In this document: piece after piece, positions 8,526 through 16,410 of the stretch
Layout of the letters: every line of letters begins with the position of its first letter
How positions within the stretch are numbered: the first letter of the stretch is position 1
Made by a program: the position numbers and the translations under genes
From: Actinomycetes bacterium
GTDB taxonomy: Bacteria; Actinomycetota; Actinomycetes; Mycobacteriales; Mycobacteriaceae
Reading direction: 5' to 3'
Length of the DNA: 64,000 nucleotides
Assembly (NCBI GenBank): GCA_029780675.1
Contig: JAKOYE010000123.1
Span: forward strand, 55,049-119,048
The notes under the pieces: model-generated
Told to the model about the DNA's origin: nothing
Databases searched by the model: none
What the model saw: only the letters and a program-made list of their open reading frames with translations

Positions 8526-9517
8526 CCTCCCGCAGGTCGTGGCTTCCGGCCTATGTCCTGCTGGTCCTGCTCTGGGGCGGCAGCTACGGCATCACCGACA
8601 TCGCGCTGACCGGATTCACCCCGACGGGTGTCGCGCTGTGGCGGTCGGTGGTCGGCGCCGGGTTCCTGGCCGCGGTGCTGCTGACCACCGGCGAGGGCTT
8701 GCCCCGGCTGGGACAGCGTGGTGTTCTGCGGATTCTTGTGTTGGGTGCGCTGACCACGACCGGCCAGGTCTGTGTAGCCACCGCCCAGCAGCGGATGGCC
8801 TGCGGGGTGGTGGCGGTCCTCTGTTCGACGACACCGCTGCTGGCGGTCGCCTTCTACTGGGTGCGCCGCACCCCGATTCCGCCGATGAAGTGGGTGAGCG
8901 TCTCCCTGGGCGCGGTCGGCGTGGGCGTGATGCTCGCCCCGGGCGCGCAGGCGGATCATCTCGGCGTCGCGCTGGGACTGCTGGCCGCCGCGCTGTTCGC
9001 CCTGGCGGGCATGCTGGCGGCAGCCTTCTTCCCCGACTCCACGTTCAGCGGCACCCAACTCACCGCGGCCCAACTCGCCGTGGGCGCCCTGCTACTCGTC
9101 CCCTTCGCGGCGGCCGGCGCCGGCGGGGACGGTCTGCCGTCGTGGCCGCAACCGGGGCCGCTGATCGCCGTGGCAGCCCTGGGCATGTGCGCCGCCGGCG
9201 TCGGCAACGTGCTGTTCTGGCGCGTGCTGCGCACGGCCGGGCCGGTTTTCGCGGCCACGACCTACCAGAGCGTCCCGGTGGTGGCCGTCGTGGTGGGCGT
9301 TGTCGTCCTCAAGGAGCCCCTGCACGCGGGCGGGATTCTCGGCGGGGCATTGGTACTGGCCGGGTTGTTCCTGCTGCTGCCGATCGTCCGGGCCGCGGGA
9401 GCCGAGCAGGACAGCCGAGTCGAGGAGTGCCTCATCGGAGTCCACTGCGAGAACTGCTGCGCGATGCGGGGTTTGGAGACCGTCCGCAAGGAGCATCAGC
9501 GCCGGGTGTGCGGCTAG
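8522..9517 (+). CDS. EamA/DMT family exporter with a probable CTG start
   Basis: A ten-helix drug/metabolite exporter of about 331 aa with two EamA repeats (first helix YVLLVLLWGGSYG; second repeat from LGLLAAALFALAG). No ATG, GTG or TTG exists in frame between the upstream stop at 8480 and the GTG at 8648, which would delete the first helix. A CTG at 8522 forms a CTGA overlap with the stop of the DUF1611 gene, the same four-base overlap used by other gene pairs here, and gives a normal N-terminus (TSRRSWLPAY). The C-terminus carries an odd Cys-rich tail (HCENCCAMRG and a terminal VCG). Substrate unknown. Confidence 0.75.
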   Translation: MTSRRSWLPAYVLLVLLWGGSYGITDIALTGFTPTGVALWRSVVGAGFLAAVLLTTGEGLPRLGQRGVLRILVLGALTTTGQVCVATAQQRMACGVVAVLCSTTPLLAVAFYWVRRTPIPPMKWVSVSLGAVGVGVMLAPGAQADHLGVALGLLAAALFALAGMLAAAFFPDSTFSGTQLTAAQLAVGALLLVPFAAAGAGGDGLPSWPQPGPLIAVAALGMCAAGVGNVLFWRVLRTAGPVFAATTYQSVPVVAVVVGVVVLKEPLHAGGILGGALVLAGLFLLLPIVRAAGAEQDSRVEECLIGVHCENCCAMRGLETVRKEHQRRVCG

Positions 9518-10062
9518 GGCGTCGGTTGGGGCGTCGGTGGGGGCGTCGGGAGCACCGCACCGGGAGTCAGGTACTCGTACCCGGGTGGCGGCGGACCGTC
9601 GAGCGGGTAGTAGCCGGGCGGCAGCGCGGGGCGTGCCGCCGGGGCGCCGGCCTCGGCCGGCCCCGGCGCGGGCGCACCCGGGATGGCGGCGGGGCCGCCC
9701 ATGATCTCGTCGGGCACGAACGCGGGGTTCTTGACCTGGTCCCAGAGGTCCTTCAGGGTTCCGAAGATGCCGCCTCCGTTGTTTCCGGAGCCGTACACCG
9801 GGTTCTGGATCTCCGGTATGCCCCCCTCGCTGAGAACCGGCGGGGCGGCCGCCGGACCGGCGGGGGGCACCGTCTGCTGGCGGGGAGTCATCGCGGCACC
9901 GTTCGCGACCGGCGCCACCGGGTAGGTGACCACCGGGGGCGGCGGGGCCGGCACCACGAAGGGATCCACCGGTTCGGCTCCGGCCGGCCCGGCGAACGCG
10001 ACGAGGGCGCCCAGACCCGCGGCACCGGCGAGAACAGCCGGCAGGCGGCCGCGGTAGCTCAT
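9514..10062 (-). CDS. secreted Pro-rich mycobacterial protein
   Basis: A 182-aa exported protein from the ATG at 10062. The signal peptide (LPAVLAGAAGLGALVAFAG) ends at AGAEP. The mature protein is about one fifth proline, with a Gly/Asn patch (GSGNNGGGIF) and a short amphipathic part (LKDLWDQVKNPAFVPDE) in the middle and a (TP)-rich C-terminus. Function unknown. Its stop shares the CTAG at 9514-9517 with the convergent exporter gene. Confidence 0.75.
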   Translation of the reverse strand: MSYRGRLPAVLAGAAGLGALVAFAGPAGAEPVDPFVVPAPPPPVVTYPVAPVANGAAMTPRQQTVPPAGPAAAPPVLSEGGIPEIQNPVYGSGNNGGGIFGTLKDLWDQVKNPAFVPDEIMGGPAAIPGAPAPGPAEAGAPAARPALPPGYYPLDGPPPPGYEYLTPGAVLPTPPPTPQPTP

Positions 10063-10126
10063 GGCGGATAACTTTACGGGCGCTCGTCGTCTCAGGCCAC
10101 GCCCACTGATTCGCGCTGCGCGGTTC

Positions 10127-10146
10127 GTGCCGGGCCGGTCCGGCAC
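10127..10146. other. inverted repeat in the promoter region of the dehydratase gene
   Basis: GTGCCGG and CCGGCAC form a 7-bp stem around a six-base loop in the 166-bp gap between the divergent secreted-protein and dehydratase genes. Just downstream TGGTCGGCCT occurs twice (10159-10168 and 10173-10182). These may be operators; no known regulator consensus matches. Confidence 0.35.
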
Positions 10147-10228
10147 ATTAGTGTGCTGTGGTCGGCCTCCTCTGGTCGGCCTAAGACGGGCCCCAGTGAA
10201 GCGGCCGGCAGGACAGTTGGGTGAATCA

Positions 10229-11257
10229 ATGACCGCAGCATCAGAGGCGCCGGCGCTCGAAGCCCGGGTCGGCCACTACTACCGGATGGACGGCACCTAT
10301 CTCGTCGGCCGGGAGAAGGTCCGCGAGTACGCCCGCGCGGTGCAGGACTATCACCCCGCGCACTGGGATGTCGACGCCGCGGCGGCGCTGGGCTACTCGG
10401 GTCTGGTCGCGCCGCTGACGTTCACCTCGACCCCCGGGATGTCCTGCAACCGCCGGATGTTCGAGTCGGTCGTCGTCGGTTACGACACCTACGTGCAGAC
10501 CGAGGAGGTCTTCGAACAGCACCGTCCGATCGTCGCCGGCGACGAACTGACCATCGACGTCGAGTTGACCTCGGTGCGCCGCATCGCCGGTCGTGACCTG
10601 ATCACGGTGACCAACACCTTCACCGACGCCAACGGCGAACGGGTGCACACGCTGCACACGACCGTCGTCGGGGTGACCGGGGAGGACATCAACCCCGAGG
10701 TCAAGGCCGCCGTCCAGAAGGCGATGATGCACGACGTCGACATCATGAGCATCGACGGGTCCGATGCGGTCTACGAGAAGACGGTGCGGCCCGAAGGGGA
10801 GGTCCGCATCGCCCAGGACACCGCCCGCACGCCGGGGACGCCGTCGTTCGACGACCTGCGGGTCGGCGACGAACTGGCGGTGCACCACACCCGGCTGTCC
10901 CGCGGGGACCTGGTCAACTACGCGGGCGTGGCCGGGGACGCCAACCCGATCCACTGGGATGAGGACATCGCCAAACTCGCCGGGCTCCCCGATGTGATCG
11001 CCCACGGCATGCTCACCATGGGCCTGGGTGCCGGCTTCGTCTCGGCGTGGTCCGGTGACCCGGGCGCGGTCACCCGCTACGCGGTCCGACTCTCGGCGCC
11101 CGCGATCGTCTCGGCGGCCGAGGGGGCCGACATCGAATTCAGCGGGAAGGTCAAGTCGTTGGACGCCGAGACCCGCACCGGTGTGGTCCTGGTGTCGGCG
11201 AAATCGGACGGCCGCAAGATCTTCGGCCTGGCGACCTTGGATATCCGCTTCCCGTGA
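10229..11257 (+). CDS. fused HadA/HadB-type (3R)-hydroxyacyl-ACP dehydratase
   Basis: A 342-aa protein made of two hot-dog domains. The N-terminal half resembles HadA/FAS1-type dehydratase (VGREKVREYARAVQDYHP). The C-terminal half has the hydratase-2 motif with Asp237 and His242 in GDANPIHWDED, as in HadB. In FAS-II these subunits are usually separate genes; the catalytic dyad sits only in the second half here, as expected for such a fusion. It would dehydrate 3-hydroxyacyl-ACP or -CoA in mycolic or other fatty-acid metabolism. The ATG at 10229 begins the conserved region. Confidence 0.82.
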   Translation: MTAASEAPALEARVGHYYRMDGTYLVGREKVREYARAVQDYHPAHWDVDAAAALGYSGLVAPLTFTSTPGMSCNRRMFESVVVGYDTYVQTEEVFEQHRPIVAGDELTIDVELTSVRRIAGRDLITVTNTFTDANGERVHTLHTTVVGVTGEDINPEVKAAVQKAMMHDVDIMSIDGSDAVYEKTVRPEGEVRIAQDTARTPGTPSFDDLRVGDELAVHHTRLSRGDLVNYAGVAGDANPIHWDEDIAKLAGLPDVIAHGMLTMGLGAGFVSAWSGDPGAVTRYAVRLSAPAIVSAAEGADIEFSGKVKSLDAETRTGVVLVSAKSDGRKIFGLATLDIRFP

Positions 11258-11287
11258 TCGGGCTTCCCGGATCGGTTGGCCCCGGAA

Positions 11288-12151
11288 TCAGCCCCGCGGC
11301 CACACGATGATCGGGACCTCGAGCGCCCGCACGATCTTGCTCGCGGACTGACCGAGGAAAAGCCGCTTCGGCTGCGCCAGTCGGCTCGACCCGATCAGCA
11401 CCACCTCGCTGTCGGTGAAGTCCAGGCTCGCGACCGCGTCCTCGAACGACTCCCCGTCGCCCACAACGCTTGTCACGGTGGCACCGGCGGGCAGTCCGGC
11501 GACCGCCCGGTCGACCAGGGCACCGGCGTGTTCCTCCGCGAGGCGGGCCCACTCCTGCCGCCGATCCTCGCGCCCGCCCTCGCCCACCGCGACGAGCGAC
11601 ATAAGCCGGAGCGGAACCTGCCACTCCGCGGCCAGCGTGATCGCGGCATCGAGCAGAGCCTCGTTGCCCGGACGCGTTCCGATGGCACAGGTGATGCGGG
11701 TGACTCCGGGTTGGCTCTCGTAGTGCGACGGTGCCAGCGCGACCGGCACCTCGGAGGCGTGCAGCAGGGCGTCGGCAAGGCTCCCCATTCCGAACCGGCC
11801 GCTGCGGACGCGGTGGTGGGTACCCACGACGATCAGACCGGCCGCCCCGCGATCGGGATCGGTCGCCGCGTCGAGCAACCCCTCGGTGATCGAATCCGCC
11901 CGGCGCACAATGCCTTCCGCCTGCACACCCTCCGGCACGCGCGCGAGACCGTCGGCGAGCCACTCCCGGCCCTGCGCCTCGACCTCGGCGTTGAACGCCT
12001 CGTCGGGCGAGTAGCGGTGGAAGGTGGGGGCATCACTGGGAAGCACCGTCACCAGGTCGAGTGTGGCCCCCGATGACCGGGCGAGGGTCGCCGCGAGGTT
12101 GAGACCATCCAATCCGCGCTGGCGGGGCCCGTATCCGACGACATACCTCAT
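11288..12151 (-). CDS. universal stress protein, two UspA domains
   Basis: A 287-aa tandem UspA protein. The ends of both domains carry nucleotide-binding style loops: VVGTHHRVRSGRFGMGS with LLHASEVPVALAP in the first, and LIGSSRLAQPKRLFLGQSA with ALEVPIIVWP in the second. Tandem Usp proteins in mycobacteria bind ATP or cAMP and act in stress or dormancy. The ATG at 12151 begins MRYVVGYGP. No obvious operon partner; the permease upstream is divergent. Confidence 0.85.
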   Translation of the reverse strand: MRYVVGYGPRQRGLDGLNLAATLARSSGATLDLVTVLPSDAPTFHRYSPDEAFNAEVEAQGREWLADGLARVPEGVQAEGIVRRADSITEGLLDAATDPDRGAAGLIVVGTHHRVRSGRFGMGSLADALLHASEVPVALAPSHYESQPGVTRITCAIGTRPGNEALLDAAITLAAEWQVPLRLMSLVAVGEGGREDRRQEWARLAEEHAGALVDRAVAGLPAGATVTSVVGDGESFEDAVASLDFTDSEVVLIGSSRLAQPKRLFLGQSASKIVRALEVPIIVWPRG

Positions 12152-12292
12152 GGATCGTGACGCTAACACGGGTCATCCACCCTGGCGGGCGACTGGTTGA
12201 GGTTCTTCCGCAGCACAAGACCGACAATCCGGGCCGTCATGTGATAAGCCACGAGGAACGGATTGAGAGGGTTTGACGATGGCGACTGCACG

Positions 12293-13666
12293 ATGACTCA
12301 GGTGGCCCCCGGGCCGGCGGGCACAACACAGCTGGCCCGCACGCTCGGATTGTGGGCGATAGTCGGTCTCGGCCTGGGCTACATGACGCCGACCGTCATC
12401 TTCGACACCTTCGGTATCGTCTCGACGGAGACCGGAAACGTCGTGCCCACCGCCTACGTTTTCGCCCTCGTCGTGATGGTGTTCACCGCGATCAGCTACG
12501 GACGGATGACGCGCGTCTTCCCGTCCGCCGGTTCGGCGTACACCTACACCTCCGAGACGATGAGCCCCAATCTCGGGTTCCTGATCGGCTGGGCGGCACT
12601 GCTCGACTATCTGCTGCTGCCCCTGGTCAACGCGCTCATCATCCGCAGCTACCTGTACTCGTTCTTCCCTGAAGCACCGGAATGGCTCTGGGTCGTGGTC
12701 TACGTCGCGGCCATCACCGCCATGTGCCTGTTCAGCATGACGAACACCTCGCGGGTGAACATGCTGCTGGTGGTGTTCGAGGTCGTGCTGATCGGGGTCT
12801 TCCTGATCCTGGCGACCAAGTCTCTGATCGACGGCATGGGCAACGGCACGATCTTCTCCACCCAGCCGTTCTGGCATGGCGACACCCACCTGAATCTGGT
12901 GATCACCGGGGCCACCATCGTCGCCTTCTCGTTCATCGGCTTCGACGCGATCACCATGTACACCGAGGAGGCCAAGGACTCCTCCATCGTGCCGAAAGCC
13001 ATCGTGCTGGCCCTGCTGATCGGCGGCGGCATCTTCTTCGTCTGCGCGTGGTTCAGCCAATCGTTGTTCCCGGACGTCTCCGGCTTCTCCGAGGAGTCGC
13101 TGGAGAACAGTTCGCTCCCGGAGATCGCCTTCCTCGTCGGCGGCCATCTGTTCAAGATCGCCCTGACCGCGGCGGCGTTCGCGGCCACGGTGGCCTCCAG
13201 CCTCGCCTCGCACGCATCGGTATCCCGACTGCTCTATGTGATGGGCCGGAACAGCCGCGGTCGGATCGGGCGATTCTTCGGATATCTGCATCCGACCTTC
13301 CAGACCCCGTCCTACGCCATCGTCTTCGTCGGTCTGGTGTCGCTGTTCGCCATCGCGTTCAACCTCGACTTCGTCGCCTCGCTGATCAACTTCGGCGCGC
13401 TGATCGCGTTCACCTTCGTCAACCTGACGGTGATCGTCTACTTCGCCTACCGCCGTCGGCAGGTGCACGGGGCCGGCCAGATCCTCAAGAACATCGTGCT
13501 GCCCGGCATCGGGGTCGGGCTCACCGTCATCCTGTGGCTGTACCTCTCGGCCGAGTCGACCCGGTACGGGATGATCTGGTTCGCGATCGGCATCGCCGTG
13601 CTGCTGTGGATCACCCGCTTCTTCCGCCGGCCGCTCACCCTCAACATGGGCGAACCGCCCTCCTGA
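12293..13666 (+). CDS. APC family amino acid/amine permease
   Basis: A permease of about 457 aa with 12 predicted hydrophobic helices. It has the APC family's first-helix glycine stretch (GLGLGYMTPTV), and SFIGFDAITMYTEEAKD corresponds to the conserved helix-6 region followed by the T-EE-P loop. The substrate is probably an amino acid or amine. The ATG at 12293 is taken as start; a TTG at 12263 with GAGGA upstream would add ten residues. It is followed by DUF4331 after 19 bases. Confidence 0.85.
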   Translation: MTQVAPGPAGTTQLARTLGLWAIVGLGLGYMTPTVIFDTFGIVSTETGNVVPTAYVFALVVMVFTAISYGRMTRVFPSAGSAYTYTSETMSPNLGFLIGWAALLDYLLLPLVNALIIRSYLYSFFPEAPEWLWVVVYVAAITAMCLFSMTNTSRVNMLLVVFEVVLIGVFLILATKSLIDGMGNGTIFSTQPFWHGDTHLNLVITGATIVAFSFIGFDAITMYTEEAKDSSIVPKAIVLALLIGGGIFFVCAWFSQSLFPDVSGFSEESLENSSLPEIAFLVGGHLFKIALTAAAFAATVASSLASHASVSRLLYVMGRNSRGRIGRFFGYLHPTFQTPSYAIVFVGLVSLFAIAFNLDFVASLINFGALIAFTFVNLTVIVYFAYRRRQVHGAGQILKNIVLPGIGVGLTVILWLYLSAESTRYGMIWFAIGIAVLLWITRFFRRPLTLNMGEPPS

Positions 13667-13685
13667 CCCGGGAAGGCTGCGAGAG

Positions 13686-14711
13686 ATGTCCAACCACTTC
13701 ACCGGCCTGAGCCTCGGACCGCCCCTGGGCGACCAACGCCTCGACCTGTGCGACCTGTACGCCTTCCCGTCACCCGCCGACGCGGATCGCACGGTGCTCA
13801 TCCTCAACGCCAACCCCAATGCCGACGCCCTGCACCCGGACGCGATCTATCGGCTTGCAATCGACAACGACGGCGATCTGCGCAACGACATCGCGTTCAG
13901 TTTCGTGTTCTCCGAACCGGAGGGGGACCGCCAGACAGTCGACGTCTACCTCGCCTTCGGTGATGAGGCCGAGTCGCCGGAGGCGGTCGGTGAACTGATC
14001 CTGGAAGCGGTCCCGGTGTCGTTCGGCGCGGCGCCCACGATCGCGCACGCCGGGGAGATCGCGTTCTTCGCCGGGGCACGCAGTGACGCCTTCTTCTTCG
14101 ATTTCGACGGGATCAAGAACCTCTTCGACATCACCGGGGGGCGTAACTTCACCGCACCGCACCTCACCGCACCGGACCAGGGCGGCGAATCGCCGTGGAC
14201 CGGTGTCGATTCGAACCTCGAAGCCAATGTGTTCTCCATCGCCGTGGAACTCCCGACCGCTCAGCTCGGCGCCGATCCCGACCTGAGGATCTGGGGACGG
14301 TGCAGCGTCCGGCGCGGCGACGAACTCGTCCACGTGGACCGCGCCGGTCACCCCTCGGTCAGCAGCTTCTTCAACACCGACGAGACCAAAGAGGAGTACA
14401 ACGCCTCCGAGCCCGTCGACGACCGCAGGCGGTGGATCGAGCAGTTCATCCATCTGATGGGCCACACCGGCGGCTACAGCCGCGACGAGGCGATCGCGGC
14501 CATCGACGCCGAAGGCACGCTCCCCGACATGCTGACCTACAACCCGGCACTTCCGGCCACGTACCCGAACGGCCGGGTGTTCACCGACGACGTCATCGAC
14601 TACCGGTTGGCGTTTCTCACCAGGGGCGACTGCCCACCGTCGGGACTCGCACCGCACACCGACACCCTGGACGTGTTCCCCTACCTCGGACCGCCGCACG
14701 GCCGCGATTAG
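13686..14711 (+). CDS. DUF4331 family protein
   Basis: A 341-aa soluble protein of the DUF4331 family, recognised by the N-terminal DLCDLYAFPSP and NANPNADALHPDAIY motifs, the phage-like FFFDFDGIKNLF stretch and the C-terminal pattern TYPNGRVFTDDVIDYRLA. No signal peptide is visible. The biochemical role of the family is not established. It lies 19 bases after the permease and is probably cotranscribed with it. Confidence 0.82.
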   Translation: MSNHFTGLSLGPPLGDQRLDLCDLYAFPSPADADRTVLILNANPNADALHPDAIYRLAIDNDGDLRNDIAFSFVFSEPEGDRQTVDVYLAFGDEAESPEAVGELILEAVPVSFGAAPTIAHAGEIAFFAGARSDAFFFDFDGIKNLFDITGGRNFTAPHLTAPDQGGESPWTGVDSNLEANVFSIAVELPTAQLGADPDLRIWGRCSVRRGDELVHVDRAGHPSVSSFFNTDETKEEYNASEPVDDRRRWIEQFIHLMGHTGGYSRDEAIAAIDAEGTLPDMLTYNPALPATYPNGRVFTDDVIDYRLAFLTRGDCPPSGLAPHTDTLDVFPYLGPPHGRD

Positions 14712-14739
14712 GGATTCGCCGGTTCGGGTCCCCGGCCCA

Positions 14740-14745
14740 TAGCAT
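14740..14745 (+). promoter_or_regulatory. -10 element of a leaderless transcript
   Basis: TAGCAT ends eight bases before the ATG of the release factor gene and no Shine-Dalgarno precedes it. Confidence 0.5.
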
Positions 14746-14753
14746 CGACTCCG

Positions 14754-16394
14754 ATGGACCAGGACACCGAAATCCGCCCCGCCGTCAACGGGGCGGCAAC
14801 ACAACGCCTTGCGACAGAGGCCGCCCGCCGGCGGACCTTCGCCGTGATCAGCCACCCCGACGCGGGCAAATCGACCTTGACCGAGGCTCTCGCCCTGCAT
14901 GCCCGGGCGATCACCGAGGCCGGTGCCATCCACGGAAAAGCGGGCCGGCGCGCCACCGTGTCGGACTGGATGGAGATGGAGCAGGCCAGGGGCATCTCGA
15001 TCACCTCCACTGCGCTGCAGTTCCCCTACCGCTCGCCCGACGGGCAGGACTGCGTCATCAACCTGCTCGACACCCCCGGGCACGCGGACTTCTCCGAGGA
15101 CACCTACCGGGTGCTCAGCGCCGTCGACTGCGCAGTCATGCTGATCGACGCGGCCAAAGGCCTTGAGCCGCAGACCCTCAAGCTGTTCCAGGTGTGCCGG
15201 CACCGCCGCATCCCGATTCTGACGGTGATCAACAAGTGGGACCGGCCCGGCCGGCACGCCCTGGAACTGCTCGACGAGATCTCCGAGCGCATCGGGGTGA
15301 AGCCCACCCCGCTCACCTGGCCGGTCGGCATCGCCGGGGACTTCAAGGGCGTGCTGGACCGACGGACCGGCAACTTCATCCGGTTCACCCGCACCGCCGG
15401 CGGCGCGACGGCAGCCCCCGAGGAGCACATCTCCCCCGACCGGGCCGAGGACGCCGCCGGAGTGGACTGGGTCAACGCCGCGGAGGAGTGCGAACTGCTC
15501 TCGGCCGACGGCGGCGACCACGACCAGGAGACCTTCCTCAGCGGCGAGACGACGCCCGTCCTGTTCACCTCGGCGGCGCTCAACTTCGGGGTGAACCAAC
15601 TGCTGGACACTCTGGTGCGGATCGCGCCGGCGCCCCGCGGGCAGGTGGACGTCGACGGTGTCCGCCGGCCGGTGGAATCGCCGTTCAGCGCTTTCGTCTT
15701 CAAGGTCCAGGCCGGTATGGATTCCGCGCATCGCGACCGGATCGCCTACGCGAGGGTCTGCTCGGGCACCTTCGAACGCGGTGACGTCCTCATCCACGCC
15801 GCCACCGGCAAACCCTTCGTCACCAAGTACGCGCAATCGGTGTTCGGCCAGCAGCGCTCCACGCTGGACAGCGCCTGGCCGGGCGATGTGATCGGGCTGG
15901 CCAACGCGGCGGCTTTGCGTCCGGGCGACACCCTCTATCACGATGTCCCGGTTCACTTTCCACCGATCCCGAGCTTCTCCCCCGAGCATTTCGCGGTGGC
16001 CAGGGGTACCGATCCGAGCAAGCACAAGCAGTTCCGCAAGGGAATCGAACAGTTGGACCAGGAGGGTGTCGTTCAGGTCCTGCGGTCGGATCGGCGCGGC
16101 GACCAGGCACCGGTGTTCGCCGCCGTCGGCCCGATGCAGTTCGAGGTGGCCAGCCACCGGATGGCAACCGAGTTCAGTTCCCCGATTTCGCTGGAACCGT
16201 TGCCCTACACCGTCGCCCGCGCCATCCACCCCGACGATGTCGCGGCGGCGAGCAAGCAGGTGTCGATGGAGGTACTGACCCGTTCGGACGGTGTCATGCT
16301 CGCGCTGTTCACCACGAAGTGGCGGCTGCAGGGCTTCCAGGAGGACAACCCCGACGTGCGGTTGAGCTCGCTGGTGGCCGCGGGGGACAACTGA
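14754..16394 (+). CDS. prfC: peptide chain release factor 3
   Basis: A 546-aa translational GTPase, full length for RF3. The G1 loop SHPDAGKSTLTEAL, G2/G3 region RGISIT and DTPGHADFSED, and G4 INKWDRPG are all intact. C-terminal domains match RF3 (FRKGIEQLDQEGVVQV, PVFAAVGPMQFEV). RF3 releases RF1/RF2 from the ribosome after termination. Near residue 220-260 the sequence has an acidic insert (HISPDRAEDAAG), common in RF3. The next gene is convergent. Confidence 0.93.
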   Translation: MDQDTEIRPAVNGAATQRLATEAARRRTFAVISHPDAGKSTLTEALALHARAITEAGAIHGKAGRRATVSDWMEMEQARGISITSTALQFPYRSPDGQDCVINLLDTPGHADFSEDTYRVLSAVDCAVMLIDAAKGLEPQTLKLFQVCRHRRIPILTVINKWDRPGRHALELLDEISERIGVKPTPLTWPVGIAGDFKGVLDRRTGNFIRFTRTAGGATAAPEEHISPDRAEDAAGVDWVNAAEECELLSADGGDHDQETFLSGETTPVLFTSAALNFGVNQLLDTLVRIAPAPRGQVDVDGVRRPVESPFSAFVFKVQAGMDSAHRDRIAYARVCSGTFERGDVLIHAATGKPFVTKYAQSVFGQQRSTLDSAWPGDVIGLANAAALRPGDTLYHDVPVHFPPIPSFSPEHFAVARGTDPSKHKQFRKGIEQLDQEGVVQVLRSDRRGDQAPVFAAVGPMQFEVASHRMATEFSSPISLEPLPYTVARAIHPDDVAAASKQVSMEVLTRSDGVMLALFTTKWRLQGFQEDNPDVRLSSLVAAGDN

Positions 16395-16410
16395 TGCGTC
16401 GGGGCGGCCG

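Noticed and set aside
8539..10071. Alternative long reading frame over the EamA gene
   Set aside because: Gly/Arg-rich translation without membrane helices; the EamA frame gives ten helices and conserved motifs.
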